Assembly: GCA_016786845.1 (NCBI GenBank)
Contig: JAEUVB010000016.1
Span: 226,206-290,205 of the forward strand
DNA length: 64,000 nt
From: Chitinophagaceae bacterium
GTDB taxonomy: Bacteria; Bacteroidota; Bacteroidia; Chitinophagales; Chitinophagaceae
Reading direction: 5' to 3'
A program made the translations under genes and the position numbers. Below are positions 37,059 through 46,789 of this stretch, in pieces. The notes under the pieces are model-generated. The model did no database searches, was not told where the DNA came from, and was given only the letters and a program-made list of their open reading frames with translations. Each line of letters starts with the position of its first letter. The stretch's first letter is position 1.

Positions 37059-38003
37059 CAAAAATTTCCTGATCTGAAAGCACTCATCTATAAATCAACC
37101 GGTAGCTGGTATATTGCCCGCTGTGAAGACGGACATTTCTGTAAGGCCCGCATCAAGGGTAAGTTTAAAATAGATCGTGAAATCACATCCACCAATCCGA
37201 TTGCGGTAGGCGATCATGTACAGATCAGCATGGAAGATGAGGTAGAGAATACAGCCATGATCGAATCGATAGATAAACGCAAAAATTATATCGTCAGAGT
37301 TTCTCCCCATAATAAACATCAAAAACATATCGTCGCCTCCAACCTCGACCAAAGCCTCATCATTGCGACATTGAAAGACCCCCGAACATCCACCGGTTTT
37401 ATCGATCGATATCTGGTGACCTGCGAGGCCTATAGAATCCCGGCTATTTTGGTTTTCAATAAATCAGATACCCTGGATGAGGAGGACTTGCATTATTATC
37501 AATATCTGAAAGACATTTATACACAAATCGGTTACCCTGTCTATCTGATTTCTGCCGAACAAAAAACAGGTCTGGAAGAGTTACATGCTTTGTTGAAAGA
37601 CAAAGTCAGTCTCTTCACCGGGCATAGTGGAGTGGGTAAATCGACACTCATAAATCAGCTCATTCCGGATCGAGACATTCGTGTGCAGGAAGTATCAGAG
37701 TGGAGTGGTAAAGGAATGCATACCACCACTTTCGCGGAGATGCACGACCTGCCCGGCGGCGGACAAATCATTGACACTCCCGGAATCCGTGAATTGGGAA
37801 TTGTAGATATCAGTCGTGACGAACTTTCCGGGTATTTTCCCGAAATCAGAAAGGTACTCCCTTCTTGCAAGTATAATAATTGTCTTCACTTCAATGAGCC
37901 CGGATGCGCCGTGAAGGAAGCGGTCAAAAACGGTGAAATTTCAGAAGAACGTTACGTGAACTATGCGAAGATGTGGGAGACGATTGCGGAGCATGACTAT
38001 TGA
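37056..38003 (+). CDS. rsgA: Ribosome small-subunit biogenesis GTPase
   Basis: 315 aa. OB fold (about 1-75), then a circularly permuted GTPase: G4 FNKSD, G5-like SAEQKTG, G1 GHSGVGKST, G3 DTPG, and a C-terminal zinc domain (C-x5-C-x1-H-x5-C, CKYNNCLHFNEPGC). RsgA matures the 30S subunit. The 5' end is uncertain: there is no ATG in frame, the TTG at 37056 lies inside a promoter-like box, and the family normally begins at the KALIYKS segment, where only a CTG is available. Confidence 0.93.
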   Translation: MQKFPDLKALIYKSTGSWYIARCEDGHFCKARIKGKFKIDREITSTNPIAVGDHVQISMEDEVENTAMIESIDKRKNYIVRVSPHNKHQKHIVASNLDQSLIIATLKDPRTSTGFIDRYLVTCEAYRIPAILVFNKSDTLDEEDLHYYQYLKDIYTQIGYPVYLISAEQKTGLEELHALLKDKVSLFTGHSGVGKSTLINQLIPDRDIRVQEVSEWSGKGMHTTTFAEMHDLPGGGQIIDTPGIRELGIVDISRDELSGYFPEIRKVLPSCKYNNCLHFNEPGCAVKEAVKNGEISEERYVNYAKMWETIAEHDY

Positions 38004-38119
38004 TCGTGTGAACCTGATTGATTGACCCTCCTATTGTTCCTCAACCGGCGGTCATCCAACAAACGAATTTGTTTTTACAATGAATACGACTTATGCTCTA
38101 GTCGAAGACCTCATGTTTC

Positions 38120-38857
38120 CTACTCCTGCCCCAAATACGTAAACGCATCCCCACTATTCGCAACCATTGCCGCGATCCATGGCGCATCACTCGCTAATGT
38201 ACTATGGTGAATAGCCCCATCATTGAAATTGATCACCGGGCTATTGTACATTTTGTTCAAATCAAATTGCAACTTTAATTTTTTTGCACTTCCTTCCAGA
38301 TCCAAACTGATCGGAATTTCAATTATACTCAGGGCCGAATCAGTGCCCAAATGATATTGCATCGTCGTTGTATCACCTGCCGCATTGATAAAGTTGCCTT
38401 CATGTTTCATAAATAAGTAGCCCGTACTCCAAGTCCAAATCATATTATACATCGGATCCAGGTCTCCATCTTGCGCACCGGTATGGTTACGAGACTTATC
38501 GACACCCAAATAAAACCGTATGGTATTGTAATGACCGTTGGGCACCCCACTTGCCTCTACCGTTGAAAAAGGACCCGGATCAAATGCATCGATCAAATCG
38601 TAATTGTTGAGTTTGTATTCGGTATTATCTTCTTTCACCAATACCACATTGGTCACATAATATTTCAACAAAGTAATACTGTATTTATTTCCGGCGGCAT
38701 TGGTATAGTTCAAGGCACCATTTACCACGGGCTTACTGTCTGCTACCGAAGAAAAATGTATCGTCAGGTCACTGTTGTCCGGAACCGGTGTGGACTTCTT
38801 AACACAAGATGTCATCAGGAGTCCGGAAAAAATGGCTAGTAGTGCTATACGTTTCAT
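38120..38857 (-). CDS. MbnP-family lipoprotein
   Basis: 245 aa from the ATG at 38857. The lipobox LLMTSC gives an acylated cysteine at about residue 18. The body matches MbnP proteins (LTIHFSSVAD, YSITLLKYYVTNVVL, YNTIRFYLGVD, WTWSTGYLFMKHEG), a copper-binding-associated family first linked to methanobactin loci and common in Bacteroidota. It is probably anchored in the outer or inner membrane facing the periplasm. Its usual MbnH (cytochrome peroxidase) partner is not adjacent. Confidence 0.85.
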   Translation of the reverse strand: MKRIALLAIFSGLLMTSCVKKSTPVPDNSDLTIHFSSVADSKPVVNGALNYTNAAGNKYSITLLKYYVTNVVLVKEDNTEYKLNNYDLIDAFDPGPFSTVEASGVPNGHYNTIRFYLGVDKSRNHTGAQDGDLDPMYNMIWTWSTGYLFMKHEGNFINAAGDTTTMQYHLGTDSALSIIEIPISLDLEGSAKKLKLQFDLNKMYNSPVINFNDGAIHHSTLASDAPWIAAMVANSGDAFTYLGQE

Positions 38858-38919
38858 GATGTTTCTATTTTTTATGTTGATTGACAAAGTTATGTCATTC
38901 CATTCAATGTAGCGACATG

Positions 38920-39747
38920 CTACTGCCCCATAAAGGCATACTGAATCAAATTGGCGCCCATACGCAAGGCAGCCTGACGTTTTTCTTCCGGATCCTTATG
39001 TACCTCAGCATCCTCCCAACCATCATTGAGATCGGTCTCCACACTGTAAAAACAAACTACCCGACCCTGATAGATCAATCCATACCCTCTGGGCGACTTA
39101 CCATCATGTTCATGAATCTTGGGCAAACCATTGGCAAAGTCAAATTTCTGATGATATACAGGGTGTGAAAATGGTAACTCCACAAAATCCAATTCCGGAA
39201 AAACTTTTTTCATGGCCGGACGAATGTATTTATCCAATCCGTAATTATCATCTACATGCAGAAACCCGCCGGCTATCAAATAATTGCGCAGATTCTGAGC
39301 TTCGGCATCATTAAAGGCAATACGACCATGACCGGTTGCAAATAAAATCGGATAATTCAGGATCTCCCGGCTTCCGACTTCCACCTGAGCCTCCTGGGGC
39401 TCAAATTGCGTACCTAAATTTTGATTCGCAAATCGGGCCAGGTTTTTTAAGGCTGTGGGATTAGAGTACCAATCGCCGCCGCCGCCATACACTAGCAATC
39501 CCAACTTCATTTTTTGGGCCGATGCTGTATTAAACAAACCACCGACGAAAATCAATAGCAAAGTGATATAGAAACGGGAGGTAAAGATTTTGGGCGGCAG
39601 ACACGCTTTCCGCTGCAAGTCCTCGCTCCTCCTGCGTCGTTGCTGCGGGCTTTCCGATATCTCGTCAAGATTTGACGAGACCGCATCGCGTTTGGCCCTT
39701 AAGAGTTCGGTCTTCCTCATCATATCAGTATCGTGTTGAATATACAT
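38920..39747 (-). CDS. DUF4159 protein with a repeat-derived N-terminal extension
   Basis: About 275 aa. The C-terminal 200 residues are a DUF4159 domain (GLLVYGGGGDWYSNPTALKN, LFATGHGRIAFND, GFLHVDDNYGLDKYIRPAM), thought to be an envelope protein of unknown function. A signal-type hydrophobic segment (FYITLLLIFVGGLFNTASAQ) precedes it, as expected. Unusually, about 55 charged residues lie before that segment and are encoded by a copy of the dispersed repeat. No ATG, GTG or TTG lies in frame between repeat and signal segment, so the extension may really be translated. The start among 39720-39747 is uncertain. Confidence 0.75.
   Translation of the reverse strand: MYIQHDTDMMRKTELLRAKRDAVSSNLDEISESPQQRRRRSEDLQRKACLPPKIFTSRFYITLLLIFVGGLFNTASAQKMKLGLLVYGGGGDWYSNPTALKNLARFANQNLGTQFEPQEAQVEVGSREILNYPILFATGHGRIAFNDAEAQNLRNYLIAGGFLHVDDNYGLDKYIRPAMKKVFPELDFVELPFSHPVYHQKFDFANGLPKIHEHDGKSPRGYGLIYQGRVVCFYSVETDLNDGWEDAEVHKDPEEKRQAALRMGANLIQYAFMGQ
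39604..39660 (-). repeat. Dispersed structured repeat, copy B (inside the DUF4159 frame)
   Basis: On the minus strand this block reads ATCGGAAAGCCCG, then GCGAGGACTTG, then AGCGGAAAGC, matching copy A at 5059-5116 in order and spacing. A perfect hairpin CTCGTCAA/TTGACGAG (39661-39679) adjoins it. Confidence 0.7.
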
Positions 39748-39831
39748 CGTTGGCGCTTTTATGGCCGTACGAAGGTAAATCAAAGATCAGGTATCAACAG
39801 ACTAAAAAAATATTAAATGCTCCGACCGGCA

Positions 39832-40548
39832 CTACATGAAAAAGGAATTATACACAGTGCAGGCTACAAGCGCCGCGGTTTCAGTGCGCAGCCGACTTTG
39901 GCCCAGGCTAATCGATTGAAATCCCATTGCCTCCGCCTGTTGCACTTCTTCCGCCGTAAAATCGCCTTCCGGCCCGATCAGGATCATGGCATCTCCTTGA
40001 ACCGGGGCTCCCTGTTCATAAACCGCCGGAAAGGGTACACGTGGCAAATCCGTTATACAATGTGCCATCCATCGATGATCGGCAGCTTGACGGATGACCG
40101 ATTCAAAATTTGTGGCTTCATTCAAGCGGGGCAAATATCCCTGTTGTGATTGCAACATGGCAGAAATTAAAATCTTTTCGAATCGTTCTTTTTTGAAATG
40201 ATGTTTTTCGCTCCGCTTGCTGATCAAGGGCGTGATGCTGCGGATGCCGATCTCAGTCGCCTTTTCCAAAAACCATTCCATGCGAGCAGGGTTCTTGGTA
40301 AACGAAACGGCCATATGCAATGAATGGGTTGGTTGAGGTAATTGATGGCTGTCCAACAATCGAAATTCACAGTTCCTTTTCGATACATTGCTTAACACAC
40401 ATCTTACCTGCATTCCGGAACCATTGAGGATCATAAACTCTTCTCCGTTATTCATTCTAAGAACCTGGAGCATGTGATGCCGGGTCGCTTCGCTTAAAGT
40501 CAAATGGTCGACTTCATCAAATGGTTCATAAAAGCAAGGAAGATTCAT
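39832..40548 (-). CDS. rsmE: 16S rRNA (uracil-1498-N3) methyltransferase
   Basis: 238 aa from the ATG at 40548 (MNLPCFYEPF). An N-terminal PUA-like domain (about 1-70) is followed by a SPOUT methyltransferase fold with the knot motifs FLEKATEIGI, LIGPEGDFTAEEV and SLGQSRLRTETAAL, diagnostic of RsmE. It methylates U1498 in the 30S subunit. The upstream in-frame start is rejected because a -7 box ends 5 bp before 40548. Confidence 0.95.
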   Translation of the reverse strand: MNLPCFYEPFDEVDHLTLSEATRHHMLQVLRMNNGEEFMILNGSGMQVRCVLSNVSKRNCEFRLLDSHQLPQPTHSLHMAVSFTKNPARMEWFLEKATEIGIRSITPLISKRSEKHHFKKERFEKILISAMLQSQQGYLPRLNEATNFESVIRQAADHRWMAHCITDLPRVPFPAVYEQGAPVQGDAMILIGPEGDFTAEEVQQAEAMGFQSISLGQSRLRTETAALVACTVYNSFFM

Positions 40549-40553
40549 TCGTG

Positions 40554-40561
40554 CAAATATA
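40554..40561 (-). promoter_or_regulatory. -7 promoter box (TATATTTG) for rsmE
   Basis: Full TAnnTTTG match on the minus strand, 5 nt before the ATG; predicts a leaderless transcript. Confidence 0.55.
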
Positions 40562-40696
40562 ATACGCACATACCTCCGAAGGGCATGTTTCACCCGGACC
40601 TGACGATTGTTCACAAAATCAATTCAACAAATCTTCCCGCTTTCAGCATTTTACCCCTTAATTTCGCATGCCCATTCTCTCATTAATCTTCTCATT

Positions 40697-41329
40697 ATGA
40701 AAGTGAACAAAATAGCCCTGATTCTGATCTCCTTCTTTATGTTGCTCGGTATCGCCTTTCTCAGCTATTATTATTTTGAATATAAACAACATCCGCGCCG
40801 TCTCACCACTTATGGTAATCCCGGACATCATGTAGAAAATTTTTCTTTCACGAATCAGGAGGGAAAAACAGTGACCGAAAAAGATTTAGAAGGGAAAATT
40901 TATGTGACAGAATATTTCTTTACCACTTGCGAAGGCATCTGCCCCAAAATGAACGATAATATGGTGAAGGTCTATCAGGCCTTCCGCGGACAAAATGATT
41001 TTGCCATCCTGTCTCATACCGTAGATCCCGAGACGGATACCGTAGAGCAACTGAAACGCTATTCTCTGAAGTTTGATGCCGATCCGGCTCAATGGATATT
41101 TGTGACCGGCGACAAAAATGAACTCTACAAAATGGCTATCAACAGCTATCTGGTCACAGCCGTCGAAGACACGACCCAAAAAGACATTATGCCGGATTTC
41201 ATTCACTCGGAAAAATTTGTGCTGGTTGATAAGGAAAAACATATACGCGGCGTTTACGACGGAACCAATATGGATGACGTGAATAAACTCATCGCAGATG
41301 TAAAAGAACTAAGGAAGGAATATCAATAA
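40697..41329 (+). CDS. SCO1/SenC-family protein
   Basis: 210 aa from the ATG at 40697. An N-terminal membrane anchor (IALILISFFMLLGIAFLSYYYF) is followed by a thioredoxin fold with the SCO copper motif TTCEGICPKM (C-x3-C) and the distant histidine in DFIHSEKFVL. SCO proteins deliver copper to the CuA site of cytochrome oxidase or act as thiol reductants in the periplasm. No oxidase genes are adjacent, so the assignment to oxidase assembly is by family. Confidence 0.93.
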   Translation: MKVNKIALILISFFMLLGIAFLSYYYFEYKQHPRRLTTYGNPGHHVENFSFTNQEGKTVTEKDLEGKIYVTEYFFTTCEGICPKMNDNMVKVYQAFRGQNDFAILSHTVDPETDTVEQLKRYSLKFDADPAQWIFVTGDKNELYKMAINSYLVTAVEDTTQKDIMPDFIHSEKFVLVDKEKHIRGVYDGTNMDDVNKLIADVKELRKEYQ

Positions 41330-41375
41330 ATTCCATCCCGGGGAATTGCATTCTTAGTATACCATTCATTTTGCT

Positions 41376-41383
41376 TACCTTTA
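41376..41383 (+). promoter_or_regulatory. -7-like box (TACCTTTA) for the sensor kinase
   Basis: One mismatch to TAnnTTTG, 5 nt before the proposed GTG start at 41389. Confidence 0.4.
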
Positions 41384-41388
41384 ATGTC

Positions 41389-44376
41389 GTGTTTAGATTT
41401 GTCTGGTTTCTTTGTTTGGCAATTCAAATCTGTCCGACTTTTACTTCGGCTCAAACACCTTTGACCAAGCGCTTTTCGGTCAATGAAGGACTCTCCCAAA
41501 GTACAGTCACCAAAATATATCAGTCACCCAATGGGTTGCTATGGATTGGCACCGGTGACGGTCTGAATGTTTACGACGGCTATACCATCAGAAATTTCAA
41601 GCATCAACCCTCAGACAGTTTCAGTATTTCATCGAATACCATTCGGAGTATTTTGTACGACAGCATTCGGCATTGTTTATGGGTTGGAACTACCGGAGGA
41701 CTCAACGAACTCAATCTCCAAACGCTCAAATTCAAAAACCGCTTAAAGGGTGTATCTATTTTTAATCAGCAGGATATCAACATCGTGGGATATCATCAGG
41801 ATGGCATCTATTTTTTTGCACCCCAAAACGGTATCTATTTTTTATCGACAAAAACCGGAAAATTATTCCTAAAGTTTGTCAATAAACAAACAACTCATGT
41901 GGTGAACTACTCCGGCCACAATGGCCTGTGGTGGGATAACCACGAAAATGCAGGCCTTCATCACTTTACAATAGGGTCAGATCGTATTGAAACTTTTCGG
42001 TTTAGCGGTTCGATGTTGCCGAATCAGTCTGCCATTTATTCTATCTTGGATTATGCGCCGGACAAAGTTCTCGTTTCTTCTACGGAAGGACTTTTTTGGG
42101 CATCCTCAAAAAGTGACATCCTCTACACGGATACTTTGCTGACTCGTTTGAATCAAAAATTGAAGACCACCGTAATGGTGATGATCCCTGCACCCGATCA
42201 TCAAATTCTACTTTCCACAGAAAATAAAGGTCTCCTGCTGTTGTCACCGGATTTGAAGAACGTACAGGAATTCAAATCCACACCGATAAACCATATCAAT
42301 CACCTCTTTTTCGACCAACATCATAATTTATGGATAGGGACCCTGGATGATGGCTTGCATCAATGGACCCCATCAAAATCCCGATTTAAACTTTTAAATC
42401 CTGAAAGTGAAACAAACGCCTTGTCTTCCGGTTTTGTGCGAAGCATCTATGCTGATCATCAGTTTTTACTGGTAGGTTATTTCGATAAGGGTCTGGATCT
42501 GTTTGATCGAAACACGGGCTTTAAAAAGCATCTCAATACAAGTAATTCTGCGCTCTCCGGAAACACCGTCTTGTGTATTCAGTCCTTATCAGACCATCGC
42601 TACCTATTGGGTACAGAGTCCGGTATAAACGTGTTTAATACTCAAACAAATCGATTGAGCCCTGTTTCCGCACCGACAGACACGCCATTCGTCACGGCCT
42701 ATTGTATGGTCAAAGACGGTATGGGTAATATCTATATTGGCACCAATTCAGGCGTTTATCAATATGATGACCAGCCTTCACCGAAGTTACATTTCGTTGG
42801 TCTGAAAGGATTTTATATCACGACTTTATTTTATAGCCAATCTCGGAAACTATATGCTTATGCAAAAAATAATAAGGCATTATATGATGTTTCTAACCAT
42901 ACCGTGGTCATGTCTGCCGACCGACAGATCAATCATATATTGGAATATGCCGGTATGTTTTTGCTGGCAACGAATCAGGGAATTGTAGTCTGCAATCGGG
43001 ATTTCTCCATCCGGTGGATTATAGAAGTATCTTCAGGCCTTCCGGACAATTTTATCAATGCCATTTTGCAGGACAGCGAGCAAAATCTATGGTTCAGTTG
43101 CAATAAAGGGATAGGTCGAATTTCACTTCGGACGGCACATATACAAAATTTTACCCCCACCGATGGACTGCAAAGCCCTGAGTTTAATACCGGAGCTTCT
43201 TTCAAAGCAGAAGATGGCACATTGTATTTTGGTGGCATCAATGGTTTGAATTATTTTCAACCCAAGGAGGTTAAATTCAATCAAACCATTCCGAACATCC
43301 TGCTCACCGGCATAAAATTGTTTGATAAAAAATTGCCGGAATATCATTTTCTGTCTCCCATATCTGATACGGAAAAAGACTCGCCGCATATATTTCCTTA
43401 CTTTCAAAATACATTTACCTTCTCTACCACATCCCTTGACCTCACTCAACCCGAGCAGAATCAATATGCCTTCAAACTTGAGGGTGCAGAAACCGAATGG
43501 TACAATAATGGGCACGACCCGGAAATCCGTTATCCCTATCTGAAACCCGGAGAATATAAATTTTATGTAAAGGCCAGTAATGCAGATGGATTCTGGAGCC
43601 CGCCGGTTTGTTTATATCATTTTATCATTAAACCGCCCTATTGGAAAACTGCCTGGTTCATCACGCTTATTGTTTTACTGTCTATTGGCGTGGTTTCATT
43701 CACCCTCTACCGCATTATTCGTTCCGATTATCAACGTAAAATGTCTGAATTGAAACGCTTACAAGAAATTGAAAAAATAAGATTGGGTATTTCAAAAGAT
43801 ATTCATGATGATATTGGTGCCAGCCTTACCCGCATCGGACTAATCAGTGAAATCGCCAAAAAGAACTTGCAAAATGTGGATTTGCTGGAACAACAACTCC
43901 ATAAAATTTCTAATACATCGCGTGCCATGACCACCGGACTGAAGGAAATTGTATGGAGCACCAATCCGGAACATGATAACCTGCCTTCCTTATTATCCTT
44001 TATACAACACTATGCATTGGAATATTGCGAACACGCAGAACTGGATCTTCGCATCAGGTGGCCTGAGAAAATTGAAACCAAAACAGTTTCGCCGGATTTC
44101 AGACGAAACATATTCCTGATATTTAAGGAGGTTCTCAATAATATTGTTAAACATGCCTCTGCATCCGTTGTTGAAATTGACTTCACATTAGATCAAAACC
44201 AAATGTTTACTTTGAGCATACAGGACAATGGAAAAGGGTTTAATTCCCAAGAGGTTGGTCAATTCTCAAATGGATTGAAAAATATCCAAAAGCGAGCGGC
44301 CGAAATACGCTGCTCGGTACAAATCGACTCGTCTGTTTCAGGAACGAAGATGACCATTCAAGGCACTTTTTCATAG
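41389..44376 (+). CDS. Two-component-regulator-propeller sensor histidine kinase
   Basis: 995 aa. Signal peptide (FLCLAIQICPTFTSAQ), periplasmic beta-propeller of Reg_prop repeats (NGLLWIGTGDGLNVYDG, HNLWIGTLDDGLHQW, QNLWFSCNKGIGRI), a Y_Y_Y domain (about 640-750, FKLEGAETEWYNN), one membrane segment near 770, then a HisKA_3 dimerisation box with the phospho-histidine (SKDIHDDIGASLTRIG) and a HATPase domain (IFKEVLNNIVKHA, QDNGKGFN). GTG at 41389 or TTG at 41371 are the only plausible starts. It forms a pair with the response regulator 57 bp downstream. The signal sensed is unknown. Confidence 0.92.
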   Translation: MFRFVWFLCLAIQICPTFTSAQTPLTKRFSVNEGLSQSTVTKIYQSPNGLLWIGTGDGLNVYDGYTIRNFKHQPSDSFSISSNTIRSILYDSIRHCLWVGTTGGLNELNLQTLKFKNRLKGVSIFNQQDINIVGYHQDGIYFFAPQNGIYFLSTKTGKLFLKFVNKQTTHVVNYSGHNGLWWDNHENAGLHHFTIGSDRIETFRFSGSMLPNQSAIYSILDYAPDKVLVSSTEGLFWASSKSDILYTDTLLTRLNQKLKTTVMVMIPAPDHQILLSTENKGLLLLSPDLKNVQEFKSTPINHINHLFFDQHHNLWIGTLDDGLHQWTPSKSRFKLLNPESETNALSSGFVRSIYADHQFLLVGYFDKGLDLFDRNTGFKKHLNTSNSALSGNTVLCIQSLSDHRYLLGTESGINVFNTQTNRLSPVSAPTDTPFVTAYCMVKDGMGNIYIGTNSGVYQYDDQPSPKLHFVGLKGFYITTLFYSQSRKLYAYAKNNKALYDVSNHTVVMSADRQINHILEYAGMFLLATNQGIVVCNRDFSIRWIIEVSSGLPDNFINAILQDSEQNLWFSCNKGIGRISLRTAHIQNFTPTDGLQSPEFNTGASFKAEDGTLYFGGINGLNYFQPKEVKFNQTIPNILLTGIKLFDKKLPEYHFLSPISDTEKDSPHIFPYFQNTFTFSTTSLDLTQPEQNQYAFKLEGAETEWYNNGHDPEIRYPYLKPGEYKFYVKASNADGFWSPPVCLYHFIIKPPYWKTAWFITLIVLLSIGVVSFTLYRIIRSDYQRKMSELKRLQEIEKIRLGISKDIHDDIGASLTRIGLISEIAKKNLQNVDLLEQQLHKISNTSRAMTTGLKEIVWSTNPEHDNLPSLLSFIQHYALEYCEHAELDLRIRWPEKIETKTVSPDFRRNIFLIFKEVLNNIVKHASASVVEIDFTLDQNQMFTLSIQDNGKGFNSQEVGQFSNGLKNIQKRAAEIRCSVQIDSSVSGTKMTIQGTFS

Positions 44377-44417
44377 CCCTACTACTAATATGTACTTTTA
44401 TGCTCTCGGATAAGGAC

Positions 44418-44425
44418 TACTTTTG
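44418..44425 (+). promoter_or_regulatory. -7 promoter box (TACTTTTG) for the response regulator
   Basis: Full match, 8 nt before the ATG at 44434, so the regulator may be transcribed independently of the kinase. Confidence 0.5.
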
Positions 44426-44433
44426 TGGTTGAA

Positions 44434-45099
44434 ATGAATATTCAAGTTGCCATACTGGAAGATGATGAAGATATCCGACTATCATTCAGCACACTAATTG
44501 ATCTGAATGAAGAGATGACGCTGATCGGGGCTTTCCGAACCGCCGAAGATTTTATGGAATCTTTATCTCAAACAACACCCGATGTGGTGATCACCGATAT
44601 TGAACTACCCGGCATCAATGGCATCGAATGTGTGAAAAAAGTTAAAGCCGCTATCCCCTCCATTCAATTTATGATGTGCAGTGTGTTCGAAGATGATGAT
44701 CGAGTATTTGAATCTTTAAGCGTCGGGGCCACAGGATATATTGTGAAAAATACTACCCCCGAGAAACTGTATATGGCTATACGGGAAATTTATGAAGGCG
44801 GTTCTCCCATGAGTGCTCATATCGCACGAAAAGTAGTGGCCTCCTTTGCCGGTAAACATCAAATACCCGAAAAGTCAACTCTTCTGACAGCCCGAGAAAA
44901 TGAAGTCCTTCAACATCTATCTGCCGGACTACGCTATAAAGAGATTGCCGATTTACTCAATATATCGAATGAAACCGTTCGTAAACATACCCGCAATATC
45001 TACGAAAAATTACAAGTATCTTCCAGAATGGAAGCCGTGAATAAAGCCTTTGGGAGCCGTCGGGGAATTGCAGGTTTGTTGATGACTTTGTTTGCCTAA
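44434..45099 (+). CDS. NarL/FixJ-family response regulator
   Basis: 221 aa. Receiver domain with the phospho-acceptor aspartate in VVITDIELPGI and acidic pocket EDDED near the start; C-terminal LuxR-type HTH (LTARENEVLQHLSAGLRYKEIADLLNIS and VRKHTRNIYEKL). Partner of the upstream propeller kinase. Phosphorylation should promote dimerisation and DNA binding; target genes are not visible. Confidence 0.94.
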   Translation: MNIQVAILEDDEDIRLSFSTLIDLNEEMTLIGAFRTAEDFMESLSQTTPDVVITDIELPGINGIECVKKVKAAIPSIQFMMCSVFEDDDRVFESLSVGATGYIVKNTTPEKLYMAIREIYEGGSPMSAHIARKVVASFAGKHQIPEKSTLLTARENEVLQHLSAGLRYKEIADLLNISNETVRKHTRNIYEKLQVSSRMEAVNKAFGSRRGIAGLLMTLFA

Positions 45100-45167
45100 T
45101 CTAATCCTTCCGGCCTTGTTTGGCCCATCATCACCAACCCTGAGTTTTTTCCTTGCGTCTTCTTTTC

Positions 45168-46739
45168 ATGCACAAATACTACCTAAGCTTGCTTATTCTT
45201 TTTTGCGCCATACAATCCCATGCGCAATGGTCAATTCAATATACCTATACCGGGCAGGCCCCTGCCGCTCACAATTATACCGTTTTAGATCAAATGGCCG
45301 ATGATAATAATAATCTCTATATGGTCTACTCCGATGATCCTTCAAAATGGTTATTGGTTTCGAAATTAGATCCGGGAGGTAATGCACTGTGGACCGACAC
45401 CCTACCCAATGCTCCATATTCACAAATCGATGTCACCAAAGCAAAAATTACATTGGGTCTTAATCGGGTTTATGTCATGTGCGTCAGCTATGGTAGTATT
45501 GCCGCACCGGTTCTGAGTACTTATGATGTTGCCGGCAATCTGCTGAACAGCGTGAATGTTTCCGGAATCAATAATGTTTGGGCTTATAGTCCCTTGGGGA
45601 TACATGAATTACCTGGTGGTAATTTCATGGTTTATTATGCCTACGGCGATGCTTCATCTGCCGGAATCGATACGTTATATGTCAAGAAAATATCCGGCAG
45701 CAATATCCTTTGGAGCCAGCAATATACCGTACCCCGACTTACGGTTCACAGCCCCTCAATTCTCGACGACAATGGAAATCTTTATTTTTCTTATGCCTAT
45801 GATTCTTTGGTCAGCAGTATACACTATGTGACTTCACATGTGCGCAAGATAGACTCAAACGGAAACATTCTGTGGCATTATCCGCATCAGGATATCGTCT
45901 ACAGTCAATTGAAGAAATTACCTGCCGGCGATCTGGTCGCTGCGGGCTGTTCTAATCCCAATGGCAGCTTGATGGGTAATAATACCGGTGATATAACAGT
46001 CACCCGCATCAATGACGGCAACGGACAACAAGTTTGGTCTCAGCTTTACACCGGGCCGTCGAACGAACGGGATGAAGTGTATGCCCTTGAAACGGATCCG
46101 CTCAATAATGTCTATATCGCCGGAAGCGAAGACATCCATGATTATCAACCCATGATTAACCGTTCCTTTCTGATTCAATATAATAGCGCCGGCGTTTTAC
46201 AATATAATCGCAAGGGAATGCCAACGAGTGCCACCTTCGGTTTATACATGAATCCACTCTCTCAATTACTCAGTACCTCTTTGGAAGGAAGTGCTTCACT
46301 CGTGCTTCGAAAAATGAACTTCGGAACGGGTAATACCATGGATAGTCTTATACAGACAATAACATACCCTGTGGGCATGACCCGAAGTTCGGCGAATACC
46401 AATTCAGATATTTTCTTCACTTATTCAGAAGGACATTGCGGGGCAAACCACATACAGGCTATGCGCTTTTGTTCCAAACCGATATGCGGGCCCGACGGTG
46501 TGACCAATCAGGATCAGGTTTTTTCAGCACCTTATCCAAATCCGACCACAGCGTATATCTACTTGCCGGATAATGTGATTGGAAAAATCAATTGCCAAAT
46601 ATTTAACATTCAGGGACAATCATTACATGCTCCCATTCGTGATCATCAGATAGATCTTCGTGGATTAAATGAGGGTGTTTATATGCTGAAAATTAGCACA
46701 GACCAAACGACCCGTGTATTCCGTATCATTAAACATTAG
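45168..46739 (+). CDS. Secreted protein with type IX sorting domain
   Basis: 523 aa from the ATG at 45168. Signal peptide MHKYYLSLLILFCAIQSHA. The central 400 residues carry repeated DNxxNLY-type strands (DDNNNLYMVYSDD, DNGNLYFSYAYDS, DPLNNVYIAGSED), suggesting an SBBP/PQQ-like beta-propeller. The end is a T9SS type A sorting domain (APYPNPTTAYIYLP, VYMLKISTDQTTRVFRIIKH), directing export across the outer membrane. Ligand unknown. Confidence 0.88.
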   Translation: MHKYYLSLLILFCAIQSHAQWSIQYTYTGQAPAAHNYTVLDQMADDNNNLYMVYSDDPSKWLLVSKLDPGGNALWTDTLPNAPYSQIDVTKAKITLGLNRVYVMCVSYGSIAAPVLSTYDVAGNLLNSVNVSGINNVWAYSPLGIHELPGGNFMVYYAYGDASSAGIDTLYVKKISGSNILWSQQYTVPRLTVHSPSILDDNGNLYFSYAYDSLVSSIHYVTSHVRKIDSNGNILWHYPHQDIVYSQLKKLPAGDLVAAGCSNPNGSLMGNNTGDITVTRINDGNGQQVWSQLYTGPSNERDEVYALETDPLNNVYIAGSEDIHDYQPMINRSFLIQYNSAGVLQYNRKGMPTSATFGLYMNPLSQLLSTSLEGSASLVLRKMNFGTGNTMDSLIQTITYPVGMTRSSANTNSDIFFTYSEGHCGANHIQAMRFCSKPICGPDGVTNQDQVFSAPYPNPTTAYIYLPDNVIGKINCQIFNIQGQSLHAPIRDHQIDLRGLNEGVYMLKISTDQTTRVFRIIKH

Positions 46740-46742
46740 ATT

Positions 46743-46767
46743 GGTTCAACAAATTACTGTTGAGACC
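46743..46767. terminator. Hairpin between convergent genes
   Basis: TCAACA and TGTTGA pair around 6 nt with GGT/ACC extending the stem past a bulge; an A-run follows. It may terminate transcription from the minus-strand side. Confidence 0.4.
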
Positions 46768-46789
46768 GTTTAAGAAAAAATAGCCGGTA

